A program made the position numbers and the translations under genes. DNA of 64,000 nt, taken from Roseibium sediminicola (GTDB taxonomy: Bacteria > Pseudomonadota > Alphaproteobacteria > Rhizobiales > Stappiaceae). The DNA is taken from assembly GCF_023156505.1 (NCBI RefSeq), contig NZ_JALNMJ010000013.1, positions 115,378 to 179,377 on the forward strand. The letters run 5' to 3'. This document shows positions 56,268 to 64,000 of the stretch, in pieces; the stretch's first letter is position 1; each line of letters opens with the position of its first letter. The notes beneath the pieces are model-generated. The model made no database searches and had not been told where the DNA came from. It was given only the letters and a program-made list of their open reading frames with translations.

Positions 56268-57703
56268 CAGACGACCCCCTCGCCGCCGAGCACCTTCTGC
56301 AACCCGGACGTTTCCGAAGGTTCCGCGAGTTCCGGCGCCACGTCATACTGAACTTCCATCAGGGTCAGTGTCGTTTCGCCGCGATTGCGGATGGACCCGG
56401 CTTCGCCGGCCCTCAGGTCCGCGACATCTCCGGGACGGAGACGCTTGACCACGGCGCCGCTCTTGAAAAGCCCCTCGCCTTCGGAGGCCGTGAACAGGCG
56501 GTAGCAGCCGTCGTCGGCAGGAAGAGACACGCTGGCCTGCGGATCCAGCTTCAGCATGTTGAGGCGGTAGGCGTCACCGCTTTCCAGGCGGGCGAACTGT
56601 CCCCAATTTGTCCGGCTCACCCGGTGATCGACAATCTCGCAGCGCCCCTGATCCTGGAGCGCGGTGATAACCGCCTTCACCTTCTGGCTGTTGTCGCGCG
56701 TCGTGATCAGGAGCGCGTCGTCGGTATCGACGACCACAAGGTCGCTGACGCCGACGGTTGCGATGAGCTTGGATCCGGAGCCGCGGATATAGGAATTGCT
56801 GGTCTCCACGCAGAGGACGTCGCCATTCAGAACGTTGCCGTCATCATCCTTGTCGCCAATGGTGTGAAAGGCGTTCCAGGCGCCGACATCGTTCCAGATC
56901 ACGCCGGCGGGCGCCAAAACGGCCCGGTCGGTCTTTTCAAAGATCACGCCCTCGGTCGGGCCACTGTTGGCCCGGGTGAAGTTCTCCTTGCAAAGGGAGA
57001 CATGTGTGCCGTGGTCTTTCGCCTTGGCATAGGCCGTCTTGACGGCCCGGTAGGTCTGAGGATCGATTTTCTCGTATTCGCTGATGATCACGCCGGCGCT
57101 GAAAAGGCTGACCCCGGAGGCCCAAAAGGCATTTTGTTCGCTGATGAGAGCCTGCGCCGTTTCCAGCGGCGGCTTCTCCACGAAATGCGACACCAGGCGA
57201 ACGCCCTCATGGCGGCTGCAGGCACCGCCATCGACAATGTAGCCGTAGCCGGTTTCCGGATAGGCCGGTTCGATCCCGAAAAGGGCTATGCGTCCGTCCA
57301 ATGCAGCAGGCAGCATGTCGGACAGGGTGCGGTTGAGGTCTCCGTGAATGACGTGGTCGGATGGCAGCACCGCCATGACGGCGTCGGGATCGCGCTCGTG
57401 AAGAAAGAAGGCGGAGGCCAGGACGGCCGGCCCCGTGTTGCGCGCGACCGGTTCCGCGATGATGCTTGCATCCGTTTTCAGTTCGGCAAGCTGCCGTTTC
57501 ACGGTGCTCAGGTACCGGTCGCTCACGCTGATAAGCGGTTTGTGGAAACCTTCCGCCATGTGGCGCGCAACCGTGGCCTGAAAGAAGGTTTGCGATCCGG
57601 CGCCGTTGATCGGCTGAAACTGTTTCGGACTGTTGGAGCGTGACAGCGGCCACAGCCTCGTGCCAACACCACCACACAAAATCAATGGATGAATTTTTGA
57701 CAT
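56267..57703 (-). CDS. algA: Mannose-1-phosphate guanylyltransferase (AlgA type), isomerase domain degenerate
   Basis: 478 residues from the ATG at 57703 behind GAGGAG. The GDP-mannose pyrophosphorylase half has LCGGVGTRLWPLSRSNSPKQF, AEPVARNTGPAV, SDHVI and HFVEKPP, all intact. The C-terminal half should be a type II phosphomannose isomerase cupin with a HHHRAEHW-type metal motif. Here that place (about residue 393) reads SLPADDGCYRLF and the later PxGxxH His is also gone. GDP-mannose formation is confident; isomerisation of fructose-6-P must come from another gene. Confidence 0.9.
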   Translation of the reverse strand: MSKIHPLILCGGVGTRLWPLSRSNSPKQFQPINGAGSQTFFQATVARHMAEGFHKPLISVSDRYLSTVKRQLAELKTDASIIAEPVARNTGPAVLASAFFLHERDPDAVMAVLPSDHVIHGDLNRTLSDMLPAALDGRIALFGIEPAYPETGYGYIVDGGACSRHEGVRLVSHFVEKPPLETAQALISEQNAFWASGVSLFSAGVIISEYEKIDPQTYRAVKTAYAKAKDHGTHVSLCKENFTRANSGPTEGVIFEKTDRAVLAPAGVIWNDVGAWNAFHTIGDKDDDGNVLNGDVLCVETSNSYIRGSGSKLIATVGVSDLVVVDTDDALLITTRDNSQKVKAVITALQDQGRCEIVDHRVSRTNWGQFARLESGDAYRLNMLKLDPQASVSLPADDGCYRLFTASEGEGLFKSGAVVKRLRPGDVADLRAGEAGSIRNRGETTLTLMEVQYDVAPELAEPSETSGLQKVLGGEGVV

Positions 57704-57766
57704 AGTGCACATCTCCTCTCGGGCAAATCGCACCCGAAGTTGTGACTTACGTTTGAAAACAATTAC

Positions 57767-58900
57767 TTATGCTTGCGTCACCGACTTCTTGACGGTCTCC
57801 CACAAGGAGGTCGCCCAAGCTTTCAGATCCACGTAATTCCGATTGAGAACCTTGACCGCCACCGAGGAACTGACATCTGCATTGGTCAGTTGCCCGGTTT
57901 CCGGCCGCAGCGTCACGATACTCTCCGGATCGCCGGATTGGCCGGCCTGCCGGACGTCATCCAGGGCCATCGTCAGCGACCGCCCGTCGGGCAACTTGGC
58001 TTCGGCCAACGCTCCGTTGAGCAGCATTTTTGCCAGGCGGTCCGGGACACGTGCCTTGAGGACCGGGGCCTCCGTACCAGATGAGACAAAGGCAATCGGA
58101 GCGGCCTGGAAGACCGTCGCACCAACGACGCCCTGGTCGGTCAGGATGACCTCGCAATCGCACGGATTTTCGACACTCAGGACCGATCCGCGGACGGTCT
58201 GGATGGAAAAGACCACTTCCCCCTTGGCAGCCTCGGCATTCACATAGGCAAGCTGGCCGGCCTCTGGCGTTTGCAGCGACAGTCCGATCGGTTCAACGAT
58301 CGCCAATGCCGGTACTTCGTGAACAAACAGGCGGTTTTGCAATCCGTAGGAAATCGCAGCCAGCAAACCGAGACTTGCGGCAGTGACAAAAACGGCACCT
58401 GCCGCGCGTTTGAACAACCGGCTGAGGGAAAAAGCCGCTTCGCCACCGCCCGCTTTTGCCTTCGCGGATTTTTCGGGCGGCACCCGCATCAGATCATCCA
58501 GATTGACAATGTCGCCGGCAATGAAGGCGTTCAGCAGATACCGCAATTGCGGCAGGTGCGGCCCGGTCGGGTGCAGGAATACCAGCTTGTAGAGACCGGT
58601 TGTCCGGTCGACTGTTTCAATCCTGACATCTATCGGCAGCGAAACGCTGAACCCGTTGAACGGAAAACGGAAAACCGCGATCCTGCTGTTGCTGCCGATT
58701 TCCAGCGCAGCCAGTCCGGTCACAAAGGCATTGACGAGCGAGATCGCGGAACCTTCGTACTGGCGTCCTTCGATCACGACAACGAACGGCAGTTCGATCA
58801 GCGCATGTTCGTTGTCCTGGTCTCCCGGCTGGCCGGATGCGGCATGTTGGGTGTTTGGCTCGCCGGCGTTCAACATCGGGTTCAAGTCTTCAGCTTTCAT
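57767..58900 (-). CDS. alg44: Alg44-like copolymerase with degenerate PilZ domain
   Basis: 377 residues from the ATG at 58900 behind GAGAGG. An N-terminal PilZ-like barrel is at about 30-125, one membrane helix at 166-187, and a periplasmic HlyD-like part contains PCDCEVILTDQGVVGATVFQ, nearly the same as the Alg44 PCDC block. Alg44 needs RxxxR and DxSxxG to bind c-di-GMP. The aligned places read NEHAL and AISLVNAF, so the Arg pair and the Asp are missing. Pairs with Alg8 at the inner membrane. Confidence 0.83.
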   Translation of the reverse strand: MKAEDLNPMLNAGEPNTQHAASGQPGDQDNEHALIELPFVVVIEGRQYEGSAISLVNAFVTGLAALEIGSNSRIAVFRFPFNGFSVSLPIDVRIETVDRTTGLYKLVFLHPTGPHLPQLRYLLNAFIAGDIVNLDDLMRVPPEKSAKAKAGGGEAAFSLSRLFKRAAGAVFVTAASLGLLAAISYGLQNRLFVHEVPALAIVEPIGLSLQTPEAGQLAYVNAEAAKGEVVFSIQTVRGSVLSVENPCDCEVILTDQGVVGATVFQAAPIAFVSSGTEAPVLKARVPDRLAKMLLNGALAEAKLPDGRSLTMALDDVRQAGQSGDPESIVTLRPETGQLTNADVSSSVAVKVLNRNYVDLKAWATSLWETVKKSVTQA

Positions 58901-58915
58901 TGCATTGCCTCTCAA

Positions 58916-60376
58916 TCAGGTAATTCCGGCGACCAGGGCGACACCGAACACGAGCCAGCAAAGCGCAAGGCCGTGGAGATAAAGGGAAAAGGAACCGTTG
59001 GGGAGAAGCCGGACCTTGCCTGTCTGTCCGGCGCTCGAAGTGTTCTGGCGCGTCCATTTCTGGCGGTCGAGCCGGAAGAGAATGAAACTCTTGACCACGG
59101 CCCCAACGATCTGTCCGAAATAGAGGAGGAACGGATAGGTGATCGGGAAATACCGGCCGCGAAACAGGGAAATCAGCCCGCAATAGAGATAGCGGGTGAA
59201 CATGACCCACGACAGGTAAAGCGCGATGGCGAGCGGATCCACGAACAGGGCCGCCAATACCAGGCTGACCGGGCCGACAAGCGTGGTCCACATGGACACA
59301 CGCTGATCAAGAATGGACCACCAGGTGAAAAAGCCGATGGTCGTGGGCGACAGGGCCAGGGCCCGGCCGTTGGTCCGCAGCATGTTGCCGAACCAGCGGG
59401 TCATCAACACAATGGCGGAGTCGATGAAACCGTCGCGCGGCTGGGTCTCGATCGAAACGGTCTTTACATCCGGCAGATAGGCCATCTTGTAGCCGTTCTT
59501 GAGCAGCCAGAACCATGTGGACTTGTCGTCACCGGTCAGAAAGTCGACCCGCCCGAGCCGCCAATGGTCGATGAAATCGGACTGGATGGCGGCGATGAAC
59601 TCGGGATGCGTCGCCAGATTGGCGCGGAACACCGACATGCGGCCGGTCAGGGTCAACACGCGTTCGCCGAGCCCCATGGAACACATCATCATCTGGCGCT
59701 GCGAGAAACGCAGATCGAACCAGTCCCGGAAGAGACGCCCGCCGGTTGCTTCGGACATTTCGTCGGTCGTCAGGGCTCCGAGCTTTTCGTCCACGAAAAA
59801 CGGCGCGGTGCGGGCAACCACGTCTTCGGGGACGCAGCTGTCGCCATCGACAAAGACCACCACATCCCGCCGTGTCGGACATTGATTGGCGATGGTTCGC
59901 AGGGAAACGGCCAGCGCGTCCCGTTTGCCGGTGCCCTCGATCCGGTCGAAGATCAGCCGGACGCCGCTCATGCTGACGGGCATGGAGGAAAAGACGTGCC
60001 GGATCAGGCGGATATCCGCCGGATCGACAACGGAAGCAACCACCGTCGCACCGCCCGCCGACCTGGCGGCCGCCAGGAACACCGAGCGGTAGACCCTTGC
60101 CGAGATTTCCGGCGCGATCTTGTAGGTGGTGGTCAGGAAAAACGCATGTGCCCGATGTGTCTGCACATTGTAGAGCGCTTCAGCCCGCCGCTTGCGCCGC
60201 GGATAGGCGATCTTCAGGAAATACCCGGCCCTGAGGAAATTCACCAGGGCCCAGGAATATCTCCAGGTACCGATGGCACCCAGGACCAGAATGGCCCCCG
60301 AAGCGGCGCTCAAGACCGAAACCGGTACGAGAAGCGCCAGTTGAACGCAGACCAGCAGATAGAGCAGATGCGCCAC
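58916..60376 (-). CDS. alg8: Alginate polymerase glycosyltransferase Alg8
   Basis: 486 residues from a GTG at 60376 behind AGGAGG. A GT2 cytoplasmic domain lies between N- and C-terminal membrane helices. VVVFVDGDSCVPED is the nucleotide-binding DxD, FLTGDDKSTWFWLLKNGYK the TGDD acceptor and base motif, and LMTRWFGNMLRTNGRAL replaces the R/QxxRW region as in Alg8. It polymerises GDP-mannuronate. Key residues appear intact. 12 bp after algD. Confidence 0.92.
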   Translation of the reverse strand: MAHLLYLLVCVQLALLVPVSVLSAASGAILVLGAIGTWRYSWALVNFLRAGYFLKIAYPRRKRRAEALYNVQTHRAHAFFLTTTYKIAPEISARVYRSVFLAAARSAGGATVVASVVDPADIRLIRHVFSSMPVSMSGVRLIFDRIEGTGKRDALAVSLRTIANQCPTRRDVVVFVDGDSCVPEDVVARTAPFFVDEKLGALTTDEMSEATGGRLFRDWFDLRFSQRQMMMCSMGLGERVLTLTGRMSVFRANLATHPEFIAAIQSDFIDHWRLGRVDFLTGDDKSTWFWLLKNGYKMAYLPDVKTVSIETQPRDGFIDSAIVLMTRWFGNMLRTNGRALALSPTTIGFFTWWSILDQRVSMWTTLVGPVSLVLAALFVDPLAIALYLSWVMFTRYLYCGLISLFRGRYFPITYPFLLYFGQIVGAVVKSFILFRLDRQKWTRQNTSSAGQTGKVRLLPNGSFSLYLHGLALCWLVFGVALVAGIT

Positions 60377-60388
60377 AGGTTCCGCCTC

Positions 60389-61708
60389 CTACCAGCAGAT
60401 GCCTTCATAGACACCATTGGAGACGAGGTCCGGACGCAACCGGGCCAGGTCCACGGTCGGCCGCGTGGAGGCGATCCTGGAGAGCGGTTCCACGACTTCG
60501 TCATACCGGTTGCCGATCAGCAGGATGTCCGACTGGGAGATGAGACCGTCGATCCCGCTGACAAGCCGGTTCTCGAGATTGTCGACACAATCATTGCCGC
60601 GCCCCGCACCGCTGAGGCGCTGGTCGAAGGCCGATTTCACATAAGGATCGTAGATCCTCAGATCATAGCCCTTGCTGATCAGCCGGTGCGCCAGTTGGGC
60701 CAGCGGACTTTCGCGCAGATCGTCCGTTCCCGCCTTGAAGCTGATCCCGATCATGCCGACCGACTGGCCGCTCAGGCTGTCAACCAGCAGTTCCGCCCGG
60801 CGGATCTGTTCCTCATTGGCCGCCAGCGTGCTGTCCAGCATGGGCGACGGCACATTGAGCGTGCTGGCCAGATGCCGAAGTGCCCGCAGATCCTTCGGCA
60901 GGCAGGACCCGCCAAAGGCAAAGCCCGGGCGCATGAAATAGGGCGACATGTTCACCTTCGCGTCGGAGCACAGCACCCGCATGACCTTCTGGCCGTCGAT
61001 GCCGGCCGCCTTGGCGATGTTTCCGATTTCATTGGCGAAGGTGATCTTGACGGCGCGCCAGCAGTTGCTGGTGTATTTGATCAATTCCGCCGTGCGCAGA
61101 TCCACGGCGTAGATTTCACAGGGAAGCTTTTCGTTCACCTCCACCAGGATATCGCGGGTGACGCGGTCCTTGTAGCCGAAGACAATCAGTCCGGGATCGT
61201 AGTAATCCTCGATCGCGGTGCTTTCCCGCAAAAACTCGGGAAAATAACCGACGCCGAAGTCCTTGCCGGCAACCATTCCGGAGGCCGCCTCCAGGGCTGG
61301 AATGCAGGTGGTATCCATCGATCCGGGAACAATCGTCGAGCGGACGATCACGGAATGGAAATCGGATTTCGCCGAGATCGCGCCGCCGATGGCCGTGCAC
61401 ACGCTGACGACATATTTGAGGCCGACCGAGCCGTCGTCGGCGCTCGGTGTGCCCACGCAGATAAAGGATGCATCCGTTTGACTGACGGCCTGACGCACGT
61501 CCGTGGTGGCAGAAAGCCGCCCGGCGGCAACCCCCTCGGCAATCAGATCATCAAGACCGTCTTCAACGATTGGCGTCTTGCCGGCATTGATCGAATCCAC
61601 CTTGGCCTTGTCGATATCAACCGCAACAACGCTGTGTCCGTCTTTCGCCAGACACGCCGCCGCGACCGTGCCGACATACCCGATCCCGAAAATACTGATT
61701 TTAGCCAC
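60389..61708 (-). CDS. algD: GDP-mannose 6-dehydrogenase AlgD
   Basis: 439 residues from a GTG at 61708 behind GAGGG; an upstream TTG in frame is not supported. The Rossmann motif GIGYVGTVAAACLAKDGH is at the N-terminus. GFAFGGSCLPKDLRAL holds the catalytic Cys269. IGISFKAGTDDLRESP is the C-terminal domain block. The NAD-dependent four-electron oxidation of GDP-mannose to GDP-mannuronate commits sugar to the polymer. First gene of the operon. UDP-glucose dehydrogenases are related, but the AlgD-type loops and the neighbours favour GDP-mannose. Confidence 0.93.
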   Translation of the reverse strand: MAKISIFGIGYVGTVAAACLAKDGHSVVAVDIDKAKVDSINAGKTPIVEDGLDDLIAEGVAAGRLSATTDVRQAVSQTDASFICVGTPSADDGSVGLKYVVSVCTAIGGAISAKSDFHSVIVRSTIVPGSMDTTCIPALEAASGMVAGKDFGVGYFPEFLRESTAIEDYYDPGLIVFGYKDRVTRDILVEVNEKLPCEIYAVDLRTAELIKYTSNCWRAVKITFANEIGNIAKAAGIDGQKVMRVLCSDAKVNMSPYFMRPGFAFGGSCLPKDLRALRHLASTLNVPSPMLDSTLAANEEQIRRAELLVDSLSGQSVGMIGISFKAGTDDLRESPLAQLAHRLISKGYDLRIYDPYVKSAFDQRLSGAGRGNDCVDNLENRLVSGIDGLISQSDILLIGNRYDEVVEPLSRIASTRPTVDLARLRPDLVSNGVYEGICW

Positions 61709-61761
61709 AATGCCCTCACACAAAATTTCAAAACGGACCCGAAGCCGGAGCCCCTTTGGAA

Positions 61762-61815
61762 TTAACGTTTCGTTAAGAACAATATTGCAGTGCAAAATTT
61801 CCTAAAGTCAGGAAA
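61762..61815 (-). promoter_or_regulatory. Three palindromes upstream of algD
   Basis: TTAACG-TTT-CGTTAA (61762-61776), TTGCA-G-TGCAA (61785-61795) and TTTCCT-AAAGTC-AGGAAA (61798-61815) lie 54-107 bp before the algD start. The remainder of the 423-bp gap holds AT-rich DNA and the terminator of the LuxR-type gene. They are candidate operators for the polysaccharide operon; binding is inferred. Confidence 0.5.
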
Positions 61816-61951
61816 GCTCCCAACTGTGTAAGGTTTTTCGGAAGTTCGATTTTTTCTTTAATTAAATCTGATGTTTATGAGCTTGAATCGCTTTAGATCG
61901 ATCAATCAAACGGTCCATTAACCATGTTCGCAACTGCGAAAAGACAATGGT

Positions 61952-61983
61952 AAAACGCCCGCTTCCCTCGGGAAATCCGGGCG
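61952..61983 (-). terminator. Terminator downstream of the LuxR-type regulator
   Basis: On the minus strand CGCCCG...CGGGCG, with an inner TTCCC/GGGAA, is followed by TTTTA. A second perfect hairpin (CCCGGCGT/ACGCCGGG, 62112-62131) directly abuts the stop codon. Confidence 0.65.
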
Positions 61984-62131
61984 CCTGAAAGCAACTGTTT
62001 GAGAAAATACGAGAGCAGGACGGCATCGGCCGCGGGAACAGGCCGGCAAGACAACCCGGAAACCGGTTCCGGGCGCGGGAACACGAGGCATCTGTTTTCG
62101 CGACAAGATATCCCGGCGTGAGAACGCCGGG

Positions 62132-62872
62132 TCAGATTGCCTTCAGATGCGTCTTCCCTGAGGAGATCACGCAGGTTGCGGCTTTCAGTTCTGCGGCCAG
62201 CCCGGCGAACCAGTCGTTCTGTAGCGCATACCGGACGACGGAGGATCTGTCCGGCAGGTCAAGTTTCTGCATGGCCCTGGTCTTGTAAGTGTCTACCGTC
62301 TTGCAGCTCAGGCCCATTCTCGCCGCCGTTTCCTTGGACGAATAGCCCTGCGCAACGGAAAACAGAACCTCCCGCTCGCGTTCGCTCAGGCAGGGACCCA
62401 CGTCGGCATCCGCTCCGGCCGGGCCGAACTGGATCACGTTCTCCATCTGCGACAGCCTTTCTTCGGCTGCCTTGAGCACAGGATCGACAAAGGTCCCCCC
62501 CATGGACACGATCTCAAGCGCGTTTAAAAGGGTCGCGGAAACCGCGGTTCTGCTCACGAAACCGGAAGCGCACGGGCTCTTCGTCAGCCGGAGCGCATTC
62601 GTGTCGGAGGCGTCGAGCCGAATATACACCATCGGCACAGCCAGATTTGCGGTTTGCAGCCGCTCGGCAAGGCGCTCCGCCGCTTCAACCGACCTCGCAT
62701 CGGACAACACGACGTCCGGACGAAGCGTTGAGATTTGTTCGAATTCGTCCAGTGTTTCATCGAAACTTCTGACAACCACGAAATTTGTTTGGTTGAAGAG
62801 CAGTTTAAGGCAATCAAAGAAAATAGGCTCACCATCCAATAGGGCGACCCGAACAATATTACTCGAAATCAT
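62132..62872 (-). CDS. NarL/FixJ-type response regulator (LuxR HTH), orphan
   Basis: 246 residues from the ATG at 62872 behind GAGAGG. The receiver-like domain (1-125) has acidic LLDGEP and a likely phospho-acceptor Asp58 in PDVVLSDAR, but the later Lys of the receiver pocket is not seen (ASGFVSRTA). The HTH is LSEREREVLFSVAQGYSSKETAARMGLSCKTVDTYKTRAMQKL. No histidine kinase is nearby. It lies head-on upstream of algD in the same direction, so control of the alginate-type operon is likely but unproven. Confidence 0.87.
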   Translation of the reverse strand: MISSNIVRVALLDGEPIFFDCLKLLFNQTNFVVVRSFDETLDEFEQISTLRPDVVLSDARSVEAAERLAERLQTANLAVPMVYIRLDASDTNALRLTKSPCASGFVSRTAVSATLLNALEIVSMGGTFVDPVLKAAEERLSQMENVIQFGPAGADADVGPCLSEREREVLFSVAQGYSSKETAARMGLSCKTVDTYKTRAMQKLDLPDRSSVVRYALQNDWFAGLAAELKAATCVISSGKTHLKAI

Positions 62873-63195
62873 CTTCAAATCCTCTCAATTACCTCCCTGA
62901 GAATTTTCTCTATTAGTATTCATACCGACCCAGGAAACAGACTGAGATCAAATTATGGAAAAATCAATGACGACTACATTTTAGAACTGCGCAAATTGTC
63001 GGCAAGCTGCACAATACCAGTTCACAATTGGCGACAATTGTCGCAAAATGGCAGATCAAATAACAAACAACTTCACTGACAGAATGAGAATTCAGATCTT
63101 TTACGGGCCGTTAAGGCAGAACAAGGCATAAATGCCGTGGTTTCGGAAACCGTTTTGGGATGAAGACGCACTCAAGGTGGAAACAGGATTTTGGC
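62873..63195. promoter_or_regulatory. Regulatory region upstream of the LuxR-type gene
   Basis: A 323-bp AT-rich stretch. GCGACAATTGTCGC at 63031-63044 is a perfect 14-bp palindrome. Related half-sites lie beside it: CACAATTG at 63023-63030 and CAAATTGTCGG at 62992-63002. The cluster looks like an operator for the divergent promoters of the LuxR-type and small hypothetical genes. Confidence 0.55.
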
Positions 63196-63387
63196 ATGAG
63201 CTCAATGCATCTTGCAGAAAAACTTAAAGCGACCCTCCGCGAACTGGATGGTCGGCCCGTTTCCGCCGGCGTTCTAAAAGAGCTTGTCCAGTTGGATGCT
63301 CTCGATTGCACGATGGCACATGGCCATGCGGAAATGTTCACAACCAGCCCGAAACCGGCAGTCGAGCACAAGCTTAAGGCGATTTAA
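63196..63387 (+). CDS. Small hypothetical protein
   Basis: 63 residues from the ATG at 63196; an in-frame ATG at 63160 is an alternative without a better ribosome site. Predicted helical: LAEKLKATLRELDGRPVSAGVLKELVQLDAL, then TMAHGHAEMFTTSPKP. No family recognised and no signal peptide. It is divergent from the LuxR-type gene. The 206 bp after it hold nothing recognisable until the transposase remnants. Confidence 0.45.
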   Translation: MSSMHLAEKLKATLRELDGRPVSAGVLKELVQLDALDCTMAHGHAEMFTTSPKPAVEHKLKAI

Positions 63388-63593
63388 GCAACGCCTTTGT
63401 GACAAGCCGGTCTGGATGCGCTGCCCAACAAACCCCTGAAAACAGTCTGAGGCATCCTGCCTGAATCGGGCAAAGAGGCTTGATGCTCTGATTGCATCAG
63501 GTCCATCGGCACATTGTTGTCGATTGCACCGTCAGATCGGTGGCCGCTGATATCTATGCGAAAATTCTCAGATTTCTTAAGGGCCTACGTTTT

Positions 63594-63717
63594 CTAGACG
63601 CCCTCAGCTTTCATTTTCTGCTGCCCTTCGAATTCGACAGGCAACAGCATCCAGTTTCTGACAAGTATGCGCTTCGGATTGTAGAACATCTCGCTGTAAT
63701 CGAACGCATCCCATTAG
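63594..63717 (-). pseudogene. C-terminal remnant of an IS3-family transposase (OrfB)
   Basis: Read leftwards, the frame gives FDYSEMFYNPKRI, then WMLLPVEFEGQQKMKAEGV and a TAG stop at 63594-63596. This is the conserved end of IS3-family integrase-type transposases (FDYIEMFYNPxRKH...LSPVEFE). It is cut off on its 5' side where an IS5-type end begins. Confidence 0.75.
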
Positions 63718-63882
63718 GACCTGTTGACAAAGTGGATTCCCAAATCAGCTGAGCTGTGATTCAAGACTGTCTTTTAGGAGGCAGTCTTGGCACGTGGCGA
63801 TTTGACGGACGCAGAATGGGAATTGATTGAAGCATTGCTTCCTTCGGAGCGAGGCCGAAAGTCCCGCCCGGCTCAGGATTGA
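63718..63882 (+). pseudogene. 5' remnant of an IS5-family transposase with left end
   Basis: GACCTGTTGACAAAGTGG at 63718 looks like a terminal repeat. Behind AGGAGG, from a TTG at 63787, the frame reads ARGDLTDAEWELIEALL then PSERGRKSRPAQD, the standard beginning of IS5-group transposases, and then meets a TGA at the junction with foreign sequence. Only about 31 codons remain. Confidence 0.75.
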
Positions 63883-64000
63883 ACAATCTTTTCGCAGCAA
63901 GAACAGGACAAGCGCGGCCTGACAATACGGTTCACGACAAACCGGCCTGGCACATATTCCAGCGCTTCGGTGACATCTTCGCCCAGTGTCTTGAACTTGC
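63883..64000 (-). pseudogene. IS66-family TnpC fragment, running off the window
   Basis: Read leftwards from the edge, the frame gives LGEDVTEALEYVPGRF, then VVNRIVRPRLSCSCCEKIVQS and a stop formed at the junction with the IS5 piece. This matches the IS66 transposase segment LGEDVTEVLEYVPxRFKVIRHVRPKxSCxxC. The remainder may continue beyond the window. Confidence 0.75.

Noticed and set aside
58271..61765. A 1,164-codon open frame on the plus strand opposite alg44, alg8 and algD
   Set aside because: It is antisense to three well-recognised genes, its translation is rich in Arg, Gly, Pro and His as expected from GC-rich complementary strands, and it has no ribosome site or family resemblance.
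63492..63752. An 86-codon plus-strand frame near the right edge
   Set aside because: It is antisense to the IS3 transposase tail and crosses into the IS5 end.

Overview
The window is GC-rich, densely coded chromosomal DNA of an alphaproteobacterium. Gene content (TetR-controlled RND efflux adaptor, B12-binding radical SAM protein, GcvA-type LysR regulator beside a DUF1127-like microprotein, PabB-PabC fusion, Rhizobiales-type phosphoglucomutase) suggests a marine Rhizobiales/Stappiaceae relative such as Roseibium (Labrenzia). That placement is an inference from gene families, not a search result.

Positions 1-38,000 are mostly housekeeping and accessory chromosome: an RND adaptor with divergent tetR; a SpoU methyltransferase; a 1-Cys peroxiredoxin; a divergent cold-shock protein; a TPR-methyltransferase fusion; a B12 radical SAM protein; an MFS pump separated from an esterase by a MITE; M42 peptidase; patatin; MepA; LepA; PhnA; two LysR systems; a CcdAB toxin-antitoxin pair; a BrkB-family membrane protein; pheS and pheT with a membrane protein between them; three tandem paralogues of a small secreted four-cysteine protein; a solute-binding protein; an ATPase; PabBC; a chemoreceptor; and MsrA.

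A tRNA-Ser(GGA) at 38,063 marks the start of a mobile zone. It holds two small helix-turn-helix genes and a tyrosine recombinase (38,420-40,402), an IS91-type recombinase/transposase pair (40,806-42,908), and an orphan 3' half of a tRNA-Met (43,358-43,408). The far end (63,594-64,000) is a stack of truncated IS3, IS5 and IS66 transposases. The block between these edges looks like an island.

That block (43,668-61,708, minus strand) is a 13-gene alginate-type polysaccharide operon in the order algD-alg8-alg44-algA-algG-algI-algJ-(helical repeat)-algX-algF-(AlgK-like giant)-algL-pgm, followed upstream by an orphan LuxR-type regulator. The precursor, polymerase and acetylation genes (AlgD, Alg8, AlgI, AlgJ, AlgX) keep their catalytic motifs. 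Four other proteins have lost the residues that define their activity: Alg44 lacks the c-di-GMP-binding PilZ residues, AlgA lacks the isomerase cupin histidines, AlgG lacks the DPHD epimerase motif, and AlgL lacks the NNHxYW lyase motif. No AlgE porin gene is visible. The simplest reading is a machine for an O-acetylated, unepimerised polyuronate whose assembly is not switched by c-di-GMP in the usual way and whose export partner is different. This is the most interesting system in the window.
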